Origin: Butyrivibrio sp. M55
Lineage (GTDB): Bacteria > Bacillota > Clostridia > Lachnospirales > Lachnospiraceae
Length of the DNA stretch: 64,000 nucleotides
Reading direction: 5' to 3'
Assembly: GCF_900116865.1 (NCBI RefSeq)
Contig: NZ_FPCD01000009.1
Location: 62,001 to 126,000, forward strand
A model generated the notes under the pieces. That model was given only the letters and a program-made list of their open reading frames with translations. It was not told where the DNA came from and made no database searches. The translations under genes were made by a program, and so were the position numbers. Shown here one piece after another: positions 1 through 8,315 of this stretch; the stretch's first letter is position 1; each line of letters starts with the position of its first letter.

Positions 1-112
1 GTTCGCCGCAATTTCCATGTTCGTCTTTTTTTACCGATATAACGGTTGCAGAAAGAGGTATAGAATTTACTGATACTTTAAGTTTGGTATAAAGCTCACG
101 ATTCATATGCAT
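1..112 (-). CDS. Unknown protein, N-terminal fragment (runs off the window start)
   Basis: On the minus strand an open frame starts at an ATG at 112 (or a second in-frame ATG at 106) and continues past base 1. A GGAAAGGA-type ribosome binding site lies just upstream (about 115-124 read on the minus strand), which supports a real start. The visible residues begin MHMNRELYTKLKVSVNSI and continue through TVISVKKDEHGNCGE. I do not recognise the family from about 37 residues. It is transcribed divergently from the NfeD gene at 283, with about 170 bp of AT-rich promoter DNA between them. Confidence 0.5.
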   Translation of the reverse strand, partial: MHMNRELYTKLKVSVNSIPLSATVISVKKDEHGNCGE

Positions 113-282
113 ATATCCTTTCCCCTATTAATATATGATAACCGCGATTCAATTAATAATCAAATGATATAGCGATAAAAAATCAATAAACCAATTAGGA
201 CCTAATATGGCCAAGATATAAATAGCTTTTTTGCCTAAAAAACTGTATAATACGAGTAATACTAGGGAGGAAGGGGGCATCT

Positions 283-732
283 ATGGATTTTATTTCTACA
301 CCGGCCGGTTATTGGCTGATAATCACTGTTGTATTTGCATTAATTGAACTTGCAACCGTAGGACTTGTGACAATTTGGTTCGCGGCAGGCAGTTTTGTAG
401 CGATGATACTTGCGCTCATAGGGGCAGGTATTCCGGTTCAGATTGCTGTTTTTGTGCTTGTTTCAGTCATATGCATTGCGGCGGTAAGACCTCTTGCAAC
501 CAAGCATTTCAATAATAAGCTGACCAAGACCAACATTGATTCGGTTATCGGTAAGAAACTTATTGTAAAGACTAAGATCGATAATATGAATGAGAGCGGT
601 AAGGTTGAGCTTGAGGGTTCAATTTGGCTTGCAAGGTCGATTGATGACAACATCATTATTTCCGAAGGAGAGGAAGTTGTAGTTGAGAAAATCGTCGGAA
701 ATAAGCTGATGGTAAAAAAAGTAACTGATTAA
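283..732 (+). CDS. NfeD-like membrane protein
   Basis: A 149-residue protein with two or three hydrophobic segments in the first 75 residues, then a soluble beta-rich C-terminal domain of the NfeD OB-fold type (roughly residues 85-149, ending in a segment on which effector and partner contacts are known for this family). A strong GGAGG site precedes the ATG, and a TATAAT at 246-251 may be the -10 of its promoter, although I see no good -35. It lies 22 bp upstream of an SPFH protein, the classic NfeD/stomatin pairing in which the two proteins form a membrane-domain complex. The specific role here is unknown. The short length is usual for the NfeD1b-type partner without the N-terminal protease domain. 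Confidence 0.85.
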   Translation: MDFISTPAGYWLIITVVFALIELATVGLVTIWFAAGSFVAMILALIGAGIPVQIAVFVLVSVICIAAVRPLATKHFNNKLTKTNIDSVIGKKLIVKTKIDNMNESGKVELEGSIWLARSIDDNIIISEGEEVVVEKIVGNKLMVKKVTD

Positions 733-754
733 AAAATAAGGAGAGGACATAATT

Positions 755-1669
755 ATGGCAGTGGTATCTATTGTAATCGTTCTTGTGATAATTTTGCTTG
801 CGGCAAATATCAGGATCGTGCCTCAGGCACATTCATTTATTGTTGAGAGACTCGGAGCTTACAAGGAGACTTGGGATGTAGGTCTTCACATCAAGGTTCC
901 GTTTATAGACAGAGTGGCAAGACAGGTTGACTTAAAGGAGCAGTATTGTGATTTCCCGCCTCAGCCCGTTATCACTCAGGATAACGTAACAATGCAGATT
1001 GATTCAATCGTATTCTTCAGAATTTCAGACCCTATGGCTTTTGCATACGGTGTAAGAAATCCTATCGGAGCTATCGAGAACCTTACTGCAACAACACTTC
1101 GTAACGTTATCGGTTCACTTACACTTGATGAGACACTTACATCAAGAGACCAGATCAACGCACAGATGCAGGATGCGCTTGATATCGCAACAGATCCTTG
1201 GGGAATCAAGATCACAAGAGTTGAGCTTAAGAACATCAATCCTCCCGAGCAGATCCGTGACGCGATGGAGAAGCAGATGAAGGCTGAGCGTGAAAAGAGA
1301 GAGAAGATTCTTTTCGCAGAAGGTGAGAAGCAGTCACAGATCACTGTTGCAGAAGGTGAGAAGCAGAGTAAGATTCTTCAGGCCGAAGCTGATAAGCAGG
1401 CTACAATCCTCAGAGCTGAAGCTGAGAGAGAAAAGAGAATCCGTGAGGCTGAAGGTCAGGCTGAGGCTATCAAGAATATCCAGCAGGCTAATGCAGAGGG
1501 TATCAAGATGCTCAAGGAAGCAGGAGCAGATGAGTCTGTTCTTACACTTAAGAGCCTTGAGGCATTTGAGAAGGCTGCTGACGGACAGGCAACCAAGATA
1601 ATTGTTCCTTCAAGCATTCAGGGTGTTGCGGGACTTGCAGGATCATTAAAAGAAATTGTAAAAGGATAA
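755..1669 (+). CDS. SPFH/Band 7 (stomatin/prohibitin-type) membrane scaffold protein
   Basis: This 304-residue protein has one N-terminal transmembrane helix (about residues 2-20), an SPFH domain starting near HSFIVERLGAYKETW, and a long charged helical region (about 175-245) with repeated EGEKQSQI/AEADKQATI-type segments that form the coiled coil in QmcA/stomatin oligomers. It ends in a short hydrophobic Gly/Ala-rich tail. The start is set by AAGGAGAGG at about 738-746. Pairing with the NfeD gene suggests a two-gene operon for membrane microdomain organisation or membrane-protein quality control. The family is clear; the exact function in Firmicutes is not. Confidence 0.9.
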   Translation: MAVVSIVIVLVIILLAANIRIVPQAHSFIVERLGAYKETWDVGLHIKVPFIDRVARQVDLKEQYCDFPPQPVITQDNVTMQIDSIVFFRISDPMAFAYGVRNPIGAIENLTATTLRNVIGSLTLDETLTSRDQINAQMQDALDIATDPWGIKITRVELKNINPPEQIRDAMEKQMKAEREKREKILFAEGEKQSQITVAEGEKQSKILQAEADKQATILRAEAEREKRIREAEGQAEAIKNIQQANAEGIKMLKEAGADESVLTLKSLEAFEKAADGQATKIIVPSSIQGVAGLAGSLKEIVKG

Positions 1670-1678
1670 TCATCTTAC

Positions 1679-2572
1679 ATGATGGATATTGCTGTATTTG
1701 CCGATATACACGGCAATCATTCTGCGTTGCAGGCTTGTATTGATTATACGATGGAGAGAGGAATAACGAATTTTATACTCTTGGGGGATTATGTGTCGGA
1801 TTGCCCATATCCTCAGAAGACAATGGAACTTGTTTATGTTCTCAAGCAGTATTTTAATACCTGCATAATACGCGGAAACAGAGAAGAGTATCTTCTTAAT
1901 TACAAGAAAAGGGGCGGAGAGGGCTGGAAGGCAGGTTCTTCCAGCGGAAGCCTTCTTTACACATATAATAATCTTACGGATAAAGATTTTGATTTTTTTG
2001 CTTCGCTTCAGAATCAGGGAATATATGAGATGCCGGGAATGCCGAAATTTCAGTATTGCCACGGTTCGCCCGAGAATACCAGTGAGGTGCTTATCAGGGA
2101 GAAGCGAAATACGAAGAGGATACTCGCGCATATGAACACGTCGCTCCTTCTTCACGGGCATGTGCATATTCAGGATGCATATGTTTACAGAGGGAAAAAA
2201 GCGGTTGGCCCCGGATCTATTGGTATTCCGTGGTTTCATGGAGGAAAGACGCAGTTCTGTATTCTTCACGGAAACGGGAAGACATGGGAAGAAGAGCTTA
2301 TTCAGCTTGAATATAACAGGAAAGAAATCTTAAAGGAATTTAAGGAGTCGGGCCTTTGCAATATTGCACCTGCCTGGGCAGCACTTGCAATGCACACGAT
2401 AAGGACGGGAGTAGATCTTACTGAAACAGTTATGCTCCGCGCCATGCGATTGTGCGAGCAGGAGCGCGGAGCAGTTAAATGGCCGGATATTCCGGAAAAG
2501 TACTGGGCTATAGCTCTTAAAGAGAACTATATCGATCTTGCGGGAAAAGAGATTCCGCATAAAACAAATTAA
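1679..2572 (+). CDS. Calcineurin-like metallophosphoesterase
   Basis: A 297-residue soluble phosphoesterase with the full metal-binding set: DIHGNHSAL near residue 8, GDYVSD near 37, GNREE near 65, a YCHGSP segment near 125, and LLHGHVH near 160 followed by GPGSIGIP. This order matches the YfcE/Ap4A-hydrolase-like phosphodiesterase group. The C-terminal ~90 residues after the catalytic core are additional and not recognised. Two ATG codons in tandem (1679 and 1682) make the exact start uncertain by one residue. It begins only 9 bp after the SPFH gene, so it may be cotranscribed. Substrate cannot be told from sequence. Its last codons overlap the stop of a convergent gene. Confidence 0.85.
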   Translation: MMDIAVFADIHGNHSALQACIDYTMERGITNFILLGDYVSDCPYPQKTMELVYVLKQYFNTCIIRGNREEYLLNYKKRGGEGWKAGSSSGSLLYTYNNLTDKDFDFFASLQNQGIYEMPGMPKFQYCHGSPENTSEVLIREKRNTKRILAHMNTSLLLHGHVHIQDAYVYRGKKAVGPGSIGIPWFHGGKTQFCILHGNGKTWEEELIQLEYNRKEILKEFKESGLCNIAPAWAALAMHTIRTGVDLTETVMLRAMRLCEQERGAVKWPDIPEKYWAIALKENYIDLAGKEIPHKTN

Positions 2573-2958
2573 GTTGTTGTATCAATTGATACAGATGTGT
2601 CGGCGGCAGTAGTTTTACTGCCGTCTTTTTCATATTGTTTAAGCTGGTTATCAAGCCAGTTTGATTTGAATTTCTCGTATTTGTCTGTAGTAACTTTGCT
2701 TGTGTCTTTGGTATTTGATGTAGAAGTTACTTTCTTTGAATCTGTAGCCTTGTCGGGATCCGAAACAGAAACGTTTGCAGTGCTTCCTGTCTCGCGATAT
2801 GCATCAAGTGCTGCCTGATTGCCGACTTTTTTCACATATGATTTCATAAGCGACCTGTAAGAGCCGTTTTTTATGCTTGAATAATCCGAAATAAGATTGC
2901 TCATATCGGACATGTAATTGTATGAGCCCGATAGACTGTTAAATATATTTGTGCTCAT
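2569..2958 (-). CDS. Hypothetical small Ser/Lys/Thr-rich protein
   Basis: A 129-residue protein on the minus strand. The ATG at 2958 is chosen because AAGGAGGG lies directly upstream of it; an ORF extension to 3066 lacks a binding site. The N-terminus (MSTNIFNSLSGSYNYMSDM) is polar, with no signal peptide or membrane segment; the rest is rich in Ser, Lys, Thr and Asp and probably flexible. I do not recognise the family. It is convergent with the phosphoesterase gene, and the two stop codons overlap at 2569-2572. Its coding region contains the likely terminator of its neighbour. Confidence 0.7.
   Translation of the reverse strand: MSTNIFNSLSGSYNYMSDMSNLISDYSSIKNGSYRSLMKSYVKKVGNQAALDAYRETGSTANVSVSDPDKATDSKKVTSTSNTKDTSKVTTDKYEKFKSNWLDNQLKQYEKDGSKTTAADTSVSIDTTT
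2604..2630 (+). terminator. Intrinsic terminator of the phosphoesterase gene, inside the convergent gene
   Basis: A perfect 8-bp stem (CGGCAGTA 2604-2611 / TACTGCCG 2616-2623) with loop GTTT is followed by TCTTTTT on the plus strand. It lies 32 bp past the plus-strand stop codon but within the last third of the minus-strand gene, so the DNA serves both as terminator and as codons. A 16-bp perfect palindrome at 2578-2593 lies just before it. Confidence 0.7.
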
Positions 2959-3235
2959 AACATTGCCCTCCTTGTACATGCGATACATCTGTAAACTCAA
3001 AACATCCATGTTTTGAAAGCGACATTTTCTTAACAGTATTATGTAATATAAGTGCCGTGGATGCAATTTATTTATTATTAAAAGAGTATGAAATAATTAT
3101 GGCAGGTTTTAAGAGGGCAAATTATTGATATAAGAGGGCTCACATGGTAAGATGTTAATAGGAAGTTTATATAATTAATTTCCTAATAACGTAGCAGAAG
3201 AAACAGTAAAAGACAAAAGGGATATTTTTTTATTA

Positions 3236-4279
3236 ATGACAAGAGAAGAGAGAACACAGCATGCACATGCTATAAGCGACAGGTATGTGCCAAGGATAAG
3301 TCCGGATGAAACAGAAACCATGAAGGAGATTAAAAAGCTCCCGATTCAGGATATTATTACGATTCATTCAAATGCGTGTTATGCAGTCGAAAAGGGATTG
3401 TTTGTAGGTATTAGCAAGGATACCTTAAAGAAGAAGGATGCGCACGCGGTCAGATTTGTTAAGGCAATAGATGTACTTAAGAAGATCATAATAGAAAGGC
3501 TTAAGTCAGCGGAATGTCTTTGGACGATTACAGACAGGATAACTCATTCGCCGTTTATCGATGACGGAAACAGGGTCTGGGTTTTTACGGAAAGAGAGTA
3601 TGCCGATGAATGTGTCGGTTACTTTATGAAGCAGTTCAGAACAACATTTGAAGTAACTGAAATACCTCACAGCGATCTGTTAAGATTCTTTGGTATCTCG
3701 GCTTATATGCGCGGAGTGGAGGTTTTTCAGGTAGATATCCTGGCGTATTCTGCGATATCTATTAAGAGCGAAGAAATAATCCCGGCACCAGATTTTAGCA
3801 AGACGCCTGCAATAAACCGTCCTGTGATGAATCCGGATTTTTTCCGCTCGGTGGCAAAGTTCCAGGAAGAGCGCCTTTACAGTGCCGATTATGACGGAAA
3901 AAAAGAAATGCTTAAAAAGCTTGAAGAAGATATAGTCAAAGCATTTCGAAGTGCTTCGTTTCTGGTGCCTGTTAAAGGAATGGATCAGATTGCAAAAAGA
4001 ATTGATGCAAAAGGTTCGGTGAAAAAGGGAACAAAGATTTCCATTCCCTGTCTTTCCAAAGGAAGCGGTAAGAATGAAACTAACGCAACTCCTGTATTTA
4101 CCGACTGGGATGAGTTTAATAAGGTTTATTCCCAGGAAGAGTGGGGCGGCTGGATCTGGAAAGCATCGGATCTTATGGGCGCACCGGAGGATATGATTGT
4201 TGTTAATTCGGGATCGCTTGGTTTTGAGATGTCCAAGGGTATAATCAGAAAAATGCTCGGACGAAAGAAACTCATGTAA
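3236..4279 (+). CDS. SseB-domain protein
   Basis: A 347-residue soluble protein. The C-terminal ~120 residues resemble the SseB N-terminal domain: SASFLVPVKGMDQIAKR, then a PVFTDWDEFNKVY motif and a terminal VVNSGSLGFEMSK segment. The N-terminal ~220 residues look like a second, diverged copy or an unrelated helical domain and are not recognised. The ribosome binding site is weak (AAAAGGGA about 16 bp upstream), so the start is less certain. It is probably monocistronic and followed by a hairpin terminator. SseB-type domains occur in secretion-regulated and immunity-like proteins in other bacteria, but no partner is visible here. Confidence 0.65.
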   Translation: MTREERTQHAHAISDRYVPRISPDETETMKEIKKLPIQDIITIHSNACYAVEKGLFVGISKDTLKKKDAHAVRFVKAIDVLKKIIIERLKSAECLWTITDRITHSPFIDDGNRVWVFTEREYADECVGYFMKQFRTTFEVTEIPHSDLLRFFGISAYMRGVEVFQVDILAYSAISIKSEEIIPAPDFSKTPAINRPVMNPDFFRSVAKFQEERLYSADYDGKKEMLKKLEEDIVKAFRSASFLVPVKGMDQIAKRIDAKGSVKKGTKISIPCLSKGSGKNETNATPVFTDWDEFNKVYSQEEWGGWIWKASDLMGAPEDMIVVNSGSLGFEMSKGIIRKMLGRKKLM

Positions 4280-4296
4280 ATATTATGAAGGTATAT

Positions 4297-4329
4297 AAAA
4301 AAACTCCTGTCATTTGGAATTGGCAGGAG
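4297..4329. terminator. Bidirectional hairpin terminator between convergent genes
   Basis: Arms CTCCTGTCA (4304-4312) and TGGCAGGAG (4321-4329) pair with one G-U wobble in the plus-strand RNA. On the minus strand the hairpin is followed by seven U residues (A-run 4297-4303), with one mismatch in the stem. It sits between the ends of the SseB-like gene and the small coiled-coil gene. Confidence 0.65.
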
Positions 4330-4362
4330 GTATTATTATGAGCTTTTTTGATGTTTTGACAT

Positions 4363-4689
4363 TCAATTTTGGGAATGCTTTGTATCCGGACTTTCATCTT
4401 CGGCATCATTCGTAAGAAGTGTGTTTTTCATATATGAATAGTTGATGAGCCTCTCGGCGTACTGCTCCGCAATATTGTATGCAAAAGATATCTTTCGGAT
4501 ATTTGAATCAATATCGTGCATTGTTATGTTGATCTTGGCCGCCATCATGCGCACATAGCTTTTGTTGGCGGGATCGAGCTCCATTTCTTCAAATTTTGCC
4601 AGTAGTTCATTGATCTCTTTTCTGCAGCTTTCAAGTTCTTTTTTATGCGATATAAGTTCATCGTTGATGAATATTATTTTAGTTTCCAT
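4363..4689 (-). CDS. Small coiled-coil protein, hypothetical
   Basis: A 108-residue protein beginning METKIIFINDELISHKKELE. It is predicted to be almost wholly helical with heptad-like spacing through about residue 85, and has a charged tail ending DESPDTKHSQN. The ATG at 4689 is preceded by a modest GGAAAA site. A longer in-frame extension to 4848 is very AT-rich and lacks a binding site, so I reject it. I do not recognise the family. No signal peptide or membrane segment is seen from the chosen start. Confidence 0.55.
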   Translation of the reverse strand: METKIIFINDELISHKKELESCRKEINELLAKFEEMELDPANKSYVRMMAAKINITMHDIDSNIRKISFAYNIAEQYAERLINYSYMKNTLLTNDAEDESPDTKHSQN

Positions 4690-4871
4690 AGCATTTTCCA
4701 ATCTTAGAGAAGATGTTTCTCTACATTTTTGTAAAATAAATGTTAATAAAATGATTATAAATAATTTTTTCAAATGATGCAAGAGTTTGTGCCATAAAAG
4801 TGGATTATAAGGCTGGAATATTTGCAAATAAAGGAGAGTACCTGGCATGGCGTGGTTGAGATTGATAATAT

Positions 4872-4901
4872 TTTACAGTTATGTTAAAATTAACATATAT
4901 A
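4872..4901 (+). promoter_or_regulatory. Candidate promoter with embedded palindromic operator
   Basis: TTTACA (4872-4877) and TATATA (4896-4901) are spaced 18 bp. The spacer holds an inverted repeat TATGTTAA-AA-TTAACATA (4880-4897) that overlaps the -10. This geometry fits a repressor operator. The likely target is the lipoprotein gene at 5054, about 145 bp downstream. Confidence 0.4.
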
Positions 4902-5053
4902 AAACGGGGCAAACATATAGCAATGTATGGGCGCAAAGTCGTAAATCTTTTATTATTTATATAAAGAGATGGTTTGACTGCAAAATAGCGGATTGATCTG
5001 CTGTTTGTGCGGTCTTTTTTGTTAGTTGGGGTTTTTGAAAGGGAGTTGGTTGT

Positions 5054-5719
5054 ATGAAAAAAAGAATTTTGACATGTTTAATGGCAACAGTGCTGATGTT
5101 CGCGCTTTCCGGATGTGATGAGCTACCTGAAATAGAGGGGCTGCCCGAAATTGAGGGTTTGCCGGATATAGAGGAAGTATCCGATATAGGTGAATTTGTT
5201 GAGTCTTTTATCAATGATGAAAAGGATATTGATATAGAAGGATTATTTAGTGATAGCGGATCGGAGGATGCATCCGATGGAGCTTCGGGAGAAGATGCGG
5301 CTACGGAAGCAACTTCCGAGGAACCTGAGCTTCCTGCCGGTTCTTTTGAATACAATGGAAAAGTTGCTTCGATAAATGATGATATTGAAACGATACTGAG
5401 TGTTATCAGTACGGAAGATAATCAGACGGGCGATAATTCCGGAAATATCTATTATATTGATACCGATAGAATGATTCTTTTCACTGAAGAGGTTGATGGG
5501 GTAAAAAAGCCTGCGCAGCTTACGGTTCATGATGAGAACTTAAAGACTTCCAAAGGCATTTCCGTAGGAAGTACGGAAGAAGAGTTAAGAGCCGCTTATG
5601 GAGAACCTTCAAGTGAAGCTGATGAGGGAAGCCATATCATGAATTATGATTTCCAGGACTGTGGAATCACGTTTGCAGTAGATGACAAGGTTGTTGCGAT
5701 TACGTATTTTAAGCCATAA
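5054..5719 (+). CDS. Lipoprotein, hypothetical
   Basis: A 221-residue exported lipoprotein: positively charged start MKKR, a hydrophobic stretch, and lipobox ALSGC with Cys20 (signal peptidase II). Right after the lipidation site come three near-identical short repeats (LPEIEG/LPEIEG/LPDIEE), then a very acidic linker to about residue 95. The C-terminal ~60 residues carry a GISVGSTEEELRAAYGEPS segment, the pattern seen in many small extracytoplasmic proteins with a SmpA/OmlA- or BLIP-like fold. The start has a GGGAG site. No partner gene is evident. The function is unknown; anchoring to the outer face of the membrane is the firm inference. Confidence 0.75.
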   Translation: MKKRILTCLMATVLMFALSGCDELPEIEGLPEIEGLPDIEEVSDIGEFVESFINDEKDIDIEGLFSDSGSEDASDGASGEDAATEATSEEPELPAGSFEYNGKVASINDDIETILSVISTEDNQTGDNSGNIYYIDTDRMILFTEEVDGVKKPAQLTVHDENLKTSKGISVGSTEEELRAAYGEPSSEADEGSHIMNYDFQDCGITFAVDDKVVAITYFKP

Positions 5720-5769
5720 AAAAGCATATGATGCAAAAACGAGAAAAAAAGAGAATATGAAAGAAAAAA

Positions 5770-5805
5770 CGCGAATATAATAAATATGGTATTATATTCG
5801 CGTTT
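5770..5805 (+). terminator. Intrinsic terminator after the lipoprotein gene
   Basis: A perfect 12-bp stem (CGCGAATATAAT 5770-5781 / ATTATATTCGCG 5791-5802) with a 9-nt loop is followed by only three T residues. It also separates this gene from the gro promoter that begins immediately after. Confidence 0.6.
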
Positions 5806-5832
5806 GCACATATAAAGCGAAGTCACTAATAT
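5804..5832 (+). promoter_or_regulatory. Candidate gro operon promoter
   Basis: TTGCAC (5804-5809), a 17-bp spacer, and TAATAT (5827-5832). The start of transcription would be near 5839, placing the CIRCE element at the very 5' end of the mRNA, as is usual for HrcA-controlled genes. Confidence 0.55.
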
Positions 5833-5845
5833 ATGTTCTTAGAGG

Positions 5846-5872
5846 TTAGCACTCAACTTAAAAGAGTGCTAA
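5846..5872. promoter_or_regulatory. CIRCE operator (HrcA binding site)
   Basis: A perfect CIRCE element: TTAGCACTC (5846-5854), nine bases, GAGTGCTAA (5864-5872). It lies 47 bp upstream of groES. In Firmicutes this operator binds the HrcA repressor and gives heat-shock control of groESL; hrcA itself is not in the window. Confidence 0.97.
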
Positions 5873-5918
5873 CAATTAAGAAGATTATTCAAACCATCAT
5901 ATAAAGGAGGCATTTGTA

Positions 5919-6203
5919 ATGAAATTACAACCACTTGCAGACAGAGTTGTATTAAAGCAGCTTGAAGCAGAAGAGACAACAAAATCAGGAATCGTACTTC
6001 CCGGAGCAGAGAAGGAGAAGCCTCAGCAGGCAGAAGTTATCGCTGTCGGACCCGGTGGAGTAGTTGACGGTAAAGAAGTTACTATGCAGGTTAAGAAGGG
6101 TGACAATGTCATCTATTCAAAATATGCCGGAACAGAAGTTAAGCTTGATGATGTAACATACATTATTGTTAAGCAGAACGATATTCTTGCTATTATAAAA
6201 TGA
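5919..6203 (+). CDS. groES: Co-chaperonin GroES
   Basis: A 94-residue protein of standard Cpn10 length. It opens MKLQPLADRVVLKQLEAEE, contains the mobile-loop region KSGIVLPGAEKEKPQQAEV (about residues 22-40), and ends in the conserved YIIVKQNDILAII strand. It caps the GroEL folding chamber in the cytoplasm. AAAGGAGG precedes the ATG. The CIRCE element upstream indicates HrcA repression. The gap to groEL is 189 bp, unusually long for this operon, and is filled by a structured element. Confidence 0.97.
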   Translation: MKLQPLADRVVLKQLEAEETTKSGIVLPGAEKEKPQQAEVIAVGPGGVVDGKEVTMQVKKGDNVIYSKYAGTEVKLDDVTYIIVKQNDILAIIK

Positions 6204-6355
6204 GTGATATAGCAGACAGAGGTCAAAAAGTCATGTGCTTGCACATATGACTTTTTGACTTCGGGATGCGAACATACATGAGGAAGTAGGCAGATATGCC
6301 GGATTCCGAATGTATGTAGGATTGCGGGAGCGAAGCGGAGCAATCCGTATATCAC
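6204..6355. repeat. Multi-arm inverted-repeat element between groES and groEL
   Basis: The segment can fold as a closed multi-branch structure. The outer stem is GTGATATA (6204-6211) with TATATCAC (6348-6355). Arm 1 is a hairpin at 6222-6259 (GTCAAAAAGTCAT ... ATGACTTTTTGAC with an inner GTGC/GCAC stem). Arm 2 pairs ACATACAT (6272-6279) with ATGTATGT (6310-6317), with inner GGAA/TTCC and GGCA/TGCC stems. Arm 3 pairs GGATTGC (6319-6325) with GCAATCC (6340-6346). No U-tract follows, so it is not a simple terminator. It may be an mRNA processing or stability element, or a small non-autonomous repeat. Confidence 0.6.
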
Positions 6356-6377
6356 GGAAAAATAAATAATATATTAA

Positions 6378-8015
<1,638 letters not shown>

Positions 8016-8037
8016 GCGATAACGAGCAAAACTCGCC

Positions 8038-8163
8038 AAGCGCATAATCAATCGCCACGTAGTGGTCAAAATAAAAAAGAGAACTGCCCTCAAGCTTGCT
8101 TGAAAGGGCAGTTCTCTTTTTTATTTTGAAAAGCTCCGAAGGAGCGTGATTGATTATGCGCTT
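8038..8163. repeat. Nested, four-way inverted-repeat element after groEL (also a terminator)
   Basis: The outer perfect 16-bp arms AAGCGCATAATCAATC (8038-8053) and its complement (8148-8163) enclose three hairpins. They are a CCAC-GTA-GTGG arm (8055-8065), a perfect 25-bp stem (8066-8090 with 8105-8129) with a short inner stem in its loop, and GCTCC-GAA-GGAGC (8133-8145). The central stem carries matching A- and T-runs, so it can stop transcription from both directions. The layout, a closing stem plus three arms, resembles the element between groES and groEL. Confidence 0.75.
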
Positions 8164-8187
8164 GATAGAGCTTTGCGACAACGGACG

Positions 8188-8255
8188 ACAAGAGAAAAAC
8201 ACCACATCGTACTGATTATTTATAAGCAATGTACGATGTGGTGTTTTTCTCTTGT
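8188..8255. terminator. 25-bp perfect inverted repeat, bidirectional terminator between convergent genes
   Basis: Arms 8188-8212 and 8231-8255 are perfectly complementary over 25 bp, with an 18-nt loop. TTTTTCTCTT at the plus-strand 3' arm, and the mirror on the other strand, fit a two-way terminator for groEL and the convergent amidase gene. A weaker 6-bp outer pairing (8163-8168 with 8274-8279) may close it. Confidence 0.75.
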
Positions 8256-8315
8256 ATAGGCGCTTGCACTATGCTATCATCGCATAACTGCTCGCATTCC
8301 CCAACTCACTTTCTT

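Noticed and set aside
1670-2269. 199-residue minus-strand open frame antisense to the phosphoesterase
   Set aside because: The plus-strand gene has full catalytic motifs; the antisense frame has no recognisable protein features.
2959-3066. N-terminal extension of the minus-strand gene at 2569-2958
   Set aside because: AAGGAGGG sits directly before the ATG at 2958; the longer start has no site.
4690-4848. N-terminal extension of the small coiled-coil gene with a hydrophobic helix
   Set aside because: Very AT-rich, no binding site at 4848, and the ATG at 4689 fits better.
4880-4897. Rex operator
   Set aside because: Rex boxes have TTGTTAA and TTAACAA separated by four bases; here the half-sites are two bases apart.
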